From assembly GCA_964349045.1 (NCBI GenBank), contig CAYGFI010000095.1, forward strand, positions 1 through 19,093: a stretch of 19,093 nucleotides of DNA, given 5' to 3'. The position numbers were made by a program, and so were the translations under genes. The stretch's first letter is position 1. Every line of letters begins with the position of its first letter. This document shows, in pieces, positions 1 to 6,529 of the stretch. The stretch is from JACJXF01 sp964349045 (GTDB lineage: Bacteria; Bacteroidota; Bacteroidia; Bacteroidales; GCA-2748055). The notes beneath the pieces are model-generated. The model had not been told where the DNA came from. It saw only the letters and a program-made list of their open reading frames with translations, and did no database searches.

Positions 1-10
1 ATATAATTCC

Positions 11-86
11 GACTCCCGACTCCCGACTCCCGACTCCCGACTCCCGACTCCCGACTTCCGACTCCCGACTCCCGACTTCCGACTCC
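11..86. repeat. Heptamer short tandem repeat (GACTCCC)n
   Basis: Ten full 7-bp units and one partial unit run head to tail: eight GACTCCC and two GACTTCC (at 53-59 and 74-80), then a final GACTCC. The array is far more GC-rich than the AT-rich DNA on both sides. It lies about 100 bp upstream of the porin gene and encodes nothing obvious. Seven-base periodicity would shift the reading frame if it were translated, so it looks like intergenic satellite DNA. Arrays of this kind are common in intergenic regions of Bacteroidales genomes; I infer that this is one. The single-base variants mean the units are starting to diverge. Confidence 0.97.
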
Positions 87-159
87 AAATATTAAATATT
101 TAATGTTTTGCAATAAAGTATTCCATATTGATAAACGAAATTAAGGAATGGTTCAGTTA

Positions 160-167
160 TAAATTTG
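160..167 (+). promoter_or_regulatory. Possible -7 box of the porin/pst operon
   Basis: TAAATTTG fits the Bacteroidota -7 consensus TAnnTTTG and lies 26 bp before the porin start codon. No convincing TTTG -33 box is found 19-21 bp upstream, so the call rests on one element only. No Pho-box-like direct repeat was recognised. Confidence 0.35.
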
Positions 168-192
168 TATTTAAATTTAGAATAAACTGAAA

Positions 193-1476
193 ATGGAAAA
201 ACATCTTTACTATTTGATTACGGGATTTTATTTCCTTTTAATTGCAGGGTTACATGGAGTCAATGGTCAGTTTAAAGTTGATGCGCAATACCGCCCCAGA
301 TTTGAACTCCGGAATGGCTATCAGAAACTGGCTCCACAGGGCTCAACTCCTGCAGCGTTTATTTCCCAACGCTCAAGGGTGAGTTTCATCTACGAATCAG
401 AAAGTTTTAAACTGAAATTCACTCCCCAGGATGTAAGAGTATGGGGCGATGAAGCCAATTATAATATCGGAGCTAATTATGGAGATAACTCTTCTCTGGA
501 CTTGTTTGAGGCCTATGCTGAAATTAAATTAGGTGAAATTGGCTGGATTTCTGTTGGTCGTCAGCAATTGGTGTATGATAATGAATGGCTTTTAGGTGCA
601 AGAAACTGGAACCAGAACGGAAACTCCAATGATGCCATGGTTTTCAAATTCAAACCTCTCGGATGGAACCTGCATCTGGGAACAGGCTGGAATGCCCGGA
701 CAGAATCTTCATTTGACAATTTATATCCAACCGACCGCTATAAATCCCTGAGCTATTTGTGGCTCAACAAAGCAATTAAGGAGAACTGGAATCTTTCGGT
801 TGTTCACATTGCCACAGGTTTAACACAGACAGATTCAACAAACAATATTAATTTCAGACAAACAACCGGTTTATATACTGATTTTCAAACAAACAATCTT
901 AATCTATGGGGAAATGCCTATTATCAATATGGTAATAACCAATCCGGAAAGCCGGTTAGTGCATATTTATTTGTAACGGAGGCAAGTTACAAAGCCGGAA
1001 ATTTCACTCCGGGCGTGGGAATCAGCTATCATTCAGGGAACAGTAAGTCGGGTGCTGCGTTGAATGAGGATAATCTTTTCGATCTGATGTTCACTGCACG
1101 TCACAAATATTTCGGTTTTATCGATTATTTCAGAACAATTTCCTCTCATACAAAGCAAGGCGGACTTATAGATTATTATCTTTACCTTGATTATAAATTT
1201 TCAAAATCAGTTAGCATCAGAAATTTCGGGCATTATTTTCAGCTTGCACAAACAAATCCGAATACTCCGACCGATAAAAACCTAGGTTTTGAAAATGACC
1301 TGGTGTTGAAGTATAAATTTTCAGATTGGGGAGCGCTTGAAAGCGGGTATCTGTTCTTTTTACCCACAGGTTCTTTGGAAACAATCCAGGGTGTTCCGGA
1401 AAGCAAATTTTCAAATTTCTTTTATTTACAGCTGACCCTTACGCCGGATTTGTTCAAACAAACTGTGGTGCAATAA
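193..1476 (+). CDS. Outer-membrane beta-barrel porin, alginate-export family type
   Basis: This 427-residue protein has an N-terminal hydrophobic signal peptide (about residues 5-25) and a likely cleavage site just before QFKVDAQYRPRFELRNGYQ. The mature part consists of alternating aromatic and polar strands typical of an outer-membrane barrel, with features such as WISVGRQQLVYDNEWLLGARNW and a C-terminal strand ending FFYLQLTLTPDLFKQ. Proteins of this length and strand pattern belong to the alginate-export/porin superfamily, in which many members are general or anion porins and do not transport alginate. The gene sits 104 bp upstream of a PstS-like lipoprotein gene and on the same strand, so I infer that it supplies phosphate or phosphate-containing solutes to the periplasm. 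No alginate lyase or alginate synthesis gene is nearby. The family call is fairly secure; the substrate is inferred from neighbours only. Confidence 0.8.
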   Translation: MEKHLYYLITGFYFLLIAGLHGVNGQFKVDAQYRPRFELRNGYQKLAPQGSTPAAFISQRSRVSFIYESESFKLKFTPQDVRVWGDEANYNIGANYGDNSSLDLFEAYAEIKLGEIGWISVGRQQLVYDNEWLLGARNWNQNGNSNDAMVFKFKPLGWNLHLGTGWNARTESSFDNLYPTDRYKSLSYLWLNKAIKENWNLSVVHIATGLTQTDSTNNINFRQTTGLYTDFQTNNLNLWGNAYYQYGNNQSGKPVSAYLFVTEASYKAGNFTPGVGISYHSGNSKSGAALNEDNLFDLMFTARHKYFGFIDYFRTISSHTKQGGLIDYYLYLDYKFSKSVSIRNFGHYFQLAQTNPNTPTDKNLGFENDLVLKYKFSDWGALESGYLFFLPTGSLETIQGVPESKFSNFFYLQLTLTPDLFKQTVVQ

Positions 1477-1580
1477 TTTGACAATTTTGATTGAAGGATA
1501 TTACTGAATTCAATATTGCACATATAAAGGCTAATAATTCACCCTGGTTAAAAAATAAATATCATTTATACCTTAAAATC

Positions 1581-2519
1581 ATGATACGTAATACAATCAT
1601 TTATCTTCTGGCATTTGCACTTGTACTTTCTTCCTGTGCTTCCAAAAAGAGAAAGGCTGAAACCATCAGTCTCTCCGGCGCTTTTGCCTTATATCCCCTG
1701 GCAATAAAATGGTCAGAGGAATATAAAAAGGAACACCCTCAAATCAGGTTCAATATATCTGGCGGGGGAGCTGGTAAAGGGATGGCCGATGCTCTGGCAG
1801 GTACTGTTGATCTGGGTATGTTTTCGAGGGAAATATCACAGGAAGAAATAGATAGAGGTGTCTGGTGGATGGGACTAACAATTGATGCCGTTTTACCAAC
1901 AATCAGTGCAGAAAATCCTTATCTGGATATTATTAAATCACGTGGAATAACCCGGGAAGAATTCAAAGGGATATTTATTGATGGGACAATTGATGATTGG
2001 GGTGCCTTGTTAAAAACCAATGGCAGCAAAGAAATTGCTGTTTATACAAGGTCAGATGCCTGCGGTGCAGCAGAAACCTGGGCAAAATATATGGGCGGAA
2101 AGCAGGAAAATTTACTGGGAATTGGTATATTTGGCGATCCCGGTATAGCTGAAGCAGTTACTAAAGAGGCCGGAGCTATTGCCTATAGTAATACAAATTA
2201 CGTTTATGATATTAAAACAGGTGATAAGCGACCAGGGATAGAAGTGGTTCCGATAGATATTAATGGAAACGGAACGATTGATGCAGAAGAGAATTTTTAT
2301 GATGAGCTTGACCATGTTTTAAAATCAATCGCCGGTGGTATTTATCCATCTCCACCCGCACGGGAATTGTATTTTGTATCTCATGGGAGGCCAATTAAAA
2401 AGCAGGTTCTTGATTTTATTGAATGGACTTTAACCGATGGGCAAAAATTTGTAGCAGAAGCCGGGTATGTGCCGATTGATCAAAATAAAATAAACAGCTA
2501 TTTGGAGAAACTAAAATAA
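1581..2519 (+). CDS. pstS: Phosphate ABC transporter substrate-binding lipoprotein (PstS-like)
   Basis: This periplasmic lipoprotein captures the anion and hands it to PstC/PstA. An open frame runs back to a TTG at 1491, but the ATG at 1581 is preferred because it places a short signal peptide directly before a lipobox (LSSC, Cys19), giving 312 residues. The PstS-type fold is suggested by SLSGAFALYPLA near residues 30-40, SGGGAGKG at about 60-67 and the ligand-loop-like TRSDACGAAETWAKY from about residue 156. Classical PstS has a Ser/Gly/Thr-rich loop here (SGTRSDGSGTT type), so this protein belongs to a divergent branch. Residues 226-237 (DINGNGTIDAEE) fit an EF-hand calcium loop, which is not part of E. 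coli PstS. The gene is followed after 4 bp by pstC. Phosphate is the likely ligand from the transporter context; another oxyanion is possible. Confidence 0.85.
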   Translation: MIRNTIIYLLAFALVLSSCASKKRKAETISLSGAFALYPLAIKWSEEYKKEHPQIRFNISGGGAGKGMADALAGTVDLGMFSREISQEEIDRGVWWMGLTIDAVLPTISAENPYLDIIKSRGITREEFKGIFIDGTIDDWGALLKTNGSKEIAVYTRSDACGAAETWAKYMGGKQENLLGIGIFGDPGIAEAVTKEAGAIAYSNTNYVYDIKTGDKRPGIEVVPIDINGNGTIDAEENFYDELDHVLKSIAGGIYPSPPARELYFVSHGRPIKKQVLDFIEWTLTDGQKFVAEAGYVPIDQNKINSYLEKLK

Positions 2520-2523
2520 TTGC

Positions 2524-3411
2524 ATGTTATTCAGAAGAATCTTTTTGGATAAAATTTCCAGTATATGGATGGTTGCTTCAATGGCAACCATTCTGCTTAT
2601 GCCTCTTATTATCGGAGTTGGGCTTTATATAAAAGCCATGCCCCTTTTTGAAAACACATCTGTCTTTAAGCTGCTTTTTTCTTCTGAATGGGCCCCATCC
2701 AAAGGAGCTTTTGGCTTTTGGCCATTTATTTCCAGTTCACTTTATGTAACGGGTCTTTCGTTTATCTTAGCTGCCCCGGTTTGTGTGCTGGCAGCAGTGT
2801 ATTTAACTCAATACGCATCAAAACGCCTTGTTCAGGTTATGCATCCGGTTATTGACATTCTTGCAGGATTACCTTCTGTTATTTATGGCGTTTGGGGTGT
2901 ACTGATCATTGTACCCTTTATTTCAAAATACCTTGCCCCTTTCTTTAATACTTCATCAGCAGGATATTCACTTTTTGCAGGAGGAATCGTTCTGGCAATT
3001 ATGTGCATTCCATACATGTTGAACATGCTTATTGAGGTGTTTAATACGGTTCCTATAGGTATGAAAGAAGCATCTTTGTCGCTTGGTGCAACAGTTTGGG
3101 AATCGATTAAGCATGTAGTTATCCGTAAAAGCCGGCCCGGAATTATTTCTGCCTTTGGGCTTGGAATCGCGAAGGCTTTTGGCGAAACCATCGCGGTAAT
3201 GATGGTGGTTGGGAACCAGATGATAGCATCCTTTAATCCTTTTGATGCCGGATATCCTTTACCCGCATTAATTGCAAATAACTACGGTGAAATGATGTCC
3301 ATACCCATGTACGACTCAGCGTTAATGTTTGCTGCCCTGATTTTACTGGTGATCATTATGGCTATCAACCTTGTGTTTCGTTATTTCATTTACAAAACAC
3401 AAAAGCAATGA
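2524..3411 (+). CDS. pstC: Phosphate ABC transporter permease PstC
   Basis: This 295-residue inner-membrane protein has about six hydrophobic spans and forms half of the transport channel. It carries the permease EAA loop (GMKEASLSLGATVWESIKHV, around residues 179-198), which docks on the ATPase, and the PstC-type sequences FGFWPFISSSLYVTG and LAGLPSVIYGVWGV. A long periplasmic stretch after the first span (KAMPLFENTSVFKLLFSSEW) matches the family layout. The ATG start follows the pstS stop by 4 bp and the stop codon overlaps the pstA start (ATGA), which implies translational coupling. It is slightly shorter than many PstC proteins but has no visible lesion. Confidence 0.93.
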   Translation: MLFRRIFLDKISSIWMVASMATILLMPLIIGVGLYIKAMPLFENTSVFKLLFSSEWAPSKGAFGFWPFISSSLYVTGLSFILAAPVCVLAAVYLTQYASKRLVQVMHPVIDILAGLPSVIYGVWGVLIIVPFISKYLAPFFNTSSAGYSLFAGGIVLAIMCIPYMLNMLIEVFNTVPIGMKEASLSLGATVWESIKHVVIRKSRPGIISAFGLGIAKAFGETIAVMMVVGNQMIASFNPFDAGYPLPALIANNYGEMMSIPMYDSALMFAALILLVIIMAINLVFRYFIYKTQKQ

Positions 3412-4262
3412 ACAGGATAAAAAGAATCGAAGAGATTATTTTTAAAATCCTCTCCTGGTTTGCTGCCTATTCCCTGATAGCCATCCTGATGTTTATTATT
3501 CTTATAATTTTCATCAAGGGATTTAACGCGCTGAATCTTGACATGATTATTAAAGTTCCTAAAGGCGGCTTTTATTACGGGGGTGAAGGTGGAGTGTTAA
3601 ATGCAATTGTAGGTTCCCTGTATATTGCTGTTGGAGCCACATTGATAGCTATTGCTATTGGAATGCCTGCCGCACTATATATCAATGTTCACCTGATAAA
3701 ACTGAAACGAACACAAAATACAATCCGTTATTTCCTTGATGCTCTCTGGGGAATACCTTCGATTGTCTATGGCGCTTTTGGTTTCACCGCGATGCTTTTT
3801 CTTGGAATGAATGCTTCCCTGATCGCGGGGATTCTAACCGTTGCACTTCTGATTACACCGATAATGGTTCGCACTTTCGATGAAGTTTTAAGCACTATTC
3901 CGAAAGGCTTACATGAGGCAACCCTGGCACTCGGCTCAACCAAAACCGAAATGGCATATAAAGTTTTGTTAAAACAGGGATTTTCGGGCTTTATTACTGC
4001 TATTCTGCTCTCTTTTGGCCGTGGAATCGGAGATGCGGCTTCTGTACTTTTTACAGCGGGTTATACCGATCTTATTCCTGTTAATCTCGATGAACCTGCA
4101 GCTACTCTTCCTCTTGCAATTTTCTTCCAGCTGGGTTCTCCAATCCCGGAAGTCAGGGAAAGAGCTTTTGCATCTGCAGCAATTTTAACTATTATCATAT
4201 TGATTATTAGTTTGGTAGCCAGATTTCTATCCAAGAAATATTCAAAATCGAATCTTAAATAA
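3408..4262 (+). CDS. pstA: Phosphate ABC transporter permease PstA
   Basis: This is the second channel subunit of the Pst importer, 284 residues with six predicted membrane spans. The EAA loop reads GLHEATLALGSTKTEMAYKV, followed by a conserved GRGIGDAASVLFTAGYTD region that is characteristic of PstA. ALWGIPSIVYGAFGF parallels the equivalent segment of PstC. The start codon overlaps the pstC stop by 4 bp, and only 8 bp separate its stop from the pstB ATG, so the three genes form one translational unit. No unusual residues or truncation were seen. Confidence 0.93.
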   Translation: MNRIKRIEEIIFKILSWFAAYSLIAILMFIILIIFIKGFNALNLDMIIKVPKGGFYYGGEGGVLNAIVGSLYIAVGATLIAIAIGMPAALYINVHLIKLKRTQNTIRYFLDALWGIPSIVYGAFGFTAMLFLGMNASLIAGILTVALLITPIMVRTFDEVLSTIPKGLHEATLALGSTKTEMAYKVLLKQGFSGFITAILLSFGRGIGDAASVLFTAGYTDLIPVNLDEPAATLPLAIFFQLGSPIPEVRERAFASAAILTIIILIISLVARFLSKKYSKSNLK

Positions 4263-4270
4263 TCGGAGTA

Positions 4271-5083
4271 ATGGATATGTCAAAAATAATTGAAGAACAA
4301 TATACTGAAGACATGTTAAATACAAGGGAGTCATCATCGATATTGCGTATTGTTGACCTGAATGTTTATGCCGATAAACACCATATCCTGAAGAATATAA
4401 ATCTTGATATTCCAAAAAATAAGGTTACCGTATTGCTTGGTCCTTCAGGTTGCGGAAAAACGACCATACTTAAATGTATGAATAAACTGACAGATCTTTA
4501 CAAAGAGCTGAAAGTCAGCGGTAGTATATTTATTGAAGAAGATGATATTCTGAATACTACTACTAATATCTCAGTGTTACGACAAAAAATGGGACTCCTT
4601 TCACAAAGGCCATATCCTTTGCCTGTTTCAATTTACAAAAATGTTGCATACGGTATAAAATTAAAGGGAATCAGGGATAAAAAACTTATTGAGTACAGCG
4701 TTGAGAAAAACCTGAGAGAAGTCGGTTTATGGGATGAAGTAAAAAACCGCCTGCATTCTCCTGCTACAAGTCTGTCTGTTGGTCAGCAACAGCGATTGTG
4801 TCTGGCCCGTGGTCTGGCTGTTAAACCGAGGATCATTCTCGCTGATGAACCCACTTCTGCCCTGGACCCCATTTCAAGTAAAATTATTGAGAATCTTTTT
4901 AAAGACCTTAAGAAACATTATACAATAATTCTTGTTACTCATGTTCTCCGGCAAGCGATGAGACTAGCTGATCATGTTGTTTTTATGTCGTATGGGGAAA
5001 TCATTGAACAGGGACCGCCTGAGATATTATTTAAAAAGCCGAAAACGGAGAAATTGAAGGAATATCTGATTGAAGGGAATTAG
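4271..5083 (+). CDS. pstB: Phosphate ABC transporter ATP-binding protein PstB
   Basis: This 270-residue cytoplasmic ATPase powers the Pst importer. Visible motifs are Walker A GPSGCGKTT (57-65), a Q-loop in LLSQRPYPLPVSIYKNVAYG (about 109-128), the ABC signature LSVGQQQR (168-175), Walker B IILADE (188-193) and the switch histidine in LVTHVLRQA (H224). SIYKNVAYG and LWDEVKNRLH are typical of PstB. The signature has Val where most PstB proteins have Gly (LSGGQQQR), a substitution that is probably tolerated. About 20 extra residues precede the first strand. The usual next gene, phoU, is missing here; a 214-bp gap and a TerC-like gene follow instead. The start is supported by the GGAG-like sequence just upstream (CGGAG at 4264-4268). 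Confidence 0.94.
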   Translation: MDMSKIIEEQYTEDMLNTRESSSILRIVDLNVYADKHHILKNINLDIPKNKVTVLLGPSGCGKTTILKCMNKLTDLYKELKVSGSIFIEEDDILNTTTNISVLRQKMGLLSQRPYPLPVSIYKNVAYGIKLKGIRDKKLIEYSVEKNLREVGLWDEVKNRLHSPATSLSVGQQQRLCLARGLAVKPRIILADEPTSALDPISSKIIENLFKDLKKHYTIILVTHVLRQAMRLADHVVFMSYGEIIEQGPPEILFKKPKTEKLKEYLIEGN

Positions 5084-5087
5084 GATA

Positions 5088-5146
5088 ATTCGACAATTTG
5101 AAAATTTGACAATGAGGTTATTCGATAATTTTGAGCTAATTTTGCT
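5088..5146. repeat. Degenerate ATTTGACAAT-type intergenic repeat
   Basis: After pstB the DNA consists of imperfect repeats of the phrases AATTCGACAAT, AATTTGACAAT and ATTCGATAATTTTG. A similar phrase (AATTTGACAATTTTGATTGA) lies in the porin-pstS gap at 1476-1495. TAATTTTG occurs twice (5126-5133 and 5137-5144) and also fits the -7 consensus TAnnTTTG, so part of this stretch may act as the TerC promoter, although no correctly spaced -33 box accompanies it. Low-complexity intergenic sequence is the simplest reading. Confidence 0.45.
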
Positions 5147-5187
5147 TTTTTTTTAGATGTTCAGAATGAAAAGATAAACTCAAAATT

Positions 5188-5232
5188 GTCACAAATTCAC
5201 TGATTAATACTTAATAATTTTCAATCTGTGAC
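5188..5232 (+). other. Imperfect stem-loop in the terC leader
   Basis: GTCACAAATT (5188-5197) pairs with AATCTGTGAC (5223-5232), nine of ten positions, around a 25-nt AT-rich loop, about 65 bp ahead of the TerC start. It could be the weak terminator of the pst operon or a leader structure. It does not show the core sequences of the yybP-ykoY manganese riboswitch, which often precedes TerC/Alx genes in other bacteria. No T-run directly follows the stem. Confidence 0.3.
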
Positions 5233-5297
5233 ACGATTACTATTTAATTATTCTCAGGTGCTGAATAGTCACGATTTTTTACTGATACTTTCTAAAG

Positions 5298-6356
5298 ATG
5301 AAGTTTAATCACGAATTGATTTTTTTTGTAGGTTTTACGGTTTTTATTCTTACCGTATTGTTAATTGATCTTTTAGTAATCGGCCGAAAACGGCACATTC
5401 TTTCAACAATTGAGGCTACCATATGGACCTGCGTCTGGGTAAGTTTTGCAATAGGCTTTTATTTTGTCATTTATTATTTTGGAGATAGACTTCACACTAT
5501 AGAATCATTTGAAGATCTTCAAAGTGTTGCGGCTAAATATGCTCCGCATCTTAAGTTTTCCACCACCGATCTGACACAGGGACTTGCGGAATACCGAAAA
5601 AATATGTCTACAGAATATATTACCGGTTACCTGATCGAGTATACTCTTTCGCTTGATAATGTTTTTGTTATTCTTATGATCCTTACAGGTTTTTCAGTAC
5701 CTGAGAAAAATTATAAAACCGTTCTTTTCTGGGGAATTCTGGGAGCCCTGATAATGCGTTTCATTTTCATATTCCTGGGTGCGGCTATGGTTCAGAAATT
5801 CCAGTGGACTCTTATACTTTTCGGAGCATTTTTAATTTATTCCGGAGTTAAAATATACGTGGAAAGAAATAAAAAGCAGAAAATAGAGGTTGATAAACAT
5901 CCCATTGTGAGGGTTTTATCCAAGTGGTTCCGGATTCATCCCCGGTTTGAAGGAAATAAATTTATCCACAGGGAGAATAAAGTATATTATATCACCCCGC
6001 TTTTTATCGTCCTGGTAGTAATTGAATTCACGGATCTCATCTTTGCATTTGATAGTATTCCTGCCATTTTCTCGGTTACCCGGGATCCATATATTGTGTT
6101 CTTTTCCAATATTTTTGCTATAATCGGACTTCGTTCTTTGTTTTTCCTGGTTATAAAGATCTTTTATCTTTTTACCTATCTGAAAGAGGGGATTTCCGTG
6201 TTACTCATTTTTATCGGTCTGAAGCTTGTATTCCACCATTACCTGGAAGAAATCGGATACAAGAGTATTTATTCCCTCTATTTTATTCTGGCAGTTTTGG
6301 TCGGAAGTATAATATTATCGCTGCTTTTCCCGCGTAATAAGACTTTAGTTCCGTAA
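5298..6356 (+). CDS. TerC/Alx-family integral membrane protein
   Basis: This 352-residue polytopic membrane protein belongs to the TerC family, whose members include Alx and are linked to Mn2+ export and metal-loading of secreted proteins. The two family signatures are clear: EYTLSLDNVFVI (from about residue 114, with acidic E114 and D120 in the membrane) and VIEFTDLIFAFDSIPAIF (about 241-258, with E243, D246 and D252). About nine hydrophobic segments are visible. Between the second span and the first signature lies a hydrophilic insert of about 45 residues (roughly 63-106) that looks longer than in the compact family members. The central cytoplasmic loop is basic (ERNKKQKIEVDKH). The gene is alone in its transcription unit, separated by 214 bp from pstB and ending convergent to norZ. 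A manganese role is a family-level inference. Confidence 0.9.
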   Translation: MKFNHELIFFVGFTVFILTVLLIDLLVIGRKRHILSTIEATIWTCVWVSFAIGFYFVIYYFGDRLHTIESFEDLQSVAAKYAPHLKFSTTDLTQGLAEYRKNMSTEYITGYLIEYTLSLDNVFVILMILTGFSVPEKNYKTVLFWGILGALIMRFIFIFLGAAMVQKFQWTLILFGAFLIYSGVKIYVERNKKQKIEVDKHPIVRVLSKWFRIHPRFEGNKFIHRENKVYYITPLFIVLVVIEFTDLIFAFDSIPAIFSVTRDPYIVFFSNIFAIIGLRSLFFLVIKIFYLFTYLKEGISVLLIFIGLKLVFHHYLEEIGYKSIYSLYFILAVLVGSIILSLLFPRNKTLVP

Positions 6357-6376
6357 GAAAGTATATGGATGAAAAG

Positions 6377-6448
6377 GTGAATGAGTGAATGAGTGAATGA
6401 GTAAATGGGTAAATGGGTGAATGAGTGAATGGGTGAATGGGTAAATGA
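6377..6448. repeat. Octamer short tandem repeat (GTRAATGR)n
   Basis: Nine contiguous 8-bp units are present: GTGAATGA (four), GTAAATGG (two), GTGAATGG (two) and GTAAATGA (one). They begin 20 bp after the TerC stop and lie in the convergent terC-norZ gap. The period (8 bp) and the purine-swap variation differ from the 7-bp array at the left edge, but both are intergenic and noncoding. Array length is likely to vary between strains. Confidence 0.95.
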
Positions 6449-6479
6449 GAGACAGTCTTACCGGAATTTTTTAATAAAG

Positions 6480-6514
6480 GAAACGTCCTGAAGGTTTTAA
6501 CTTCAGGACGTTTC
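6480..6514. terminator. Bidirectional terminator hairpin between terC and norZ
   Basis: GAAACGTCCTGAAG (6480-6493) is a perfect 14-bp inverted match to CTTCAGGACGTTTC (6501-6514), with a 7-nt loop GTTTTAA. On the plus strand the stem is followed by TAAATATTTG. On the minus strand it is followed by a T-rich tail (CTTTATTAAAAAATTCC). It sits 15 bp from the norZ stop and 123 bp from the terC stop, the expected place for a shared terminator of convergent genes. Confidence 0.9.
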
Positions 6515-6529
6515 TAAATATTTGTAAGA

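Noticed and set aside
1491..1580. Longer N-terminus for the PstS-like protein from TTG at 1491
   Set aside because: It would bury the signal peptide and lipobox 30 residues inside the protein. The ATG at 1581 gives a normal lipoprotein signal.
5084..5297. yybP-ykoY manganese riboswitch upstream of the TerC-like gene
   Set aside because: The conserved core sequences of that riboswitch were not found in the gap; only a simple stem-loop is visible.
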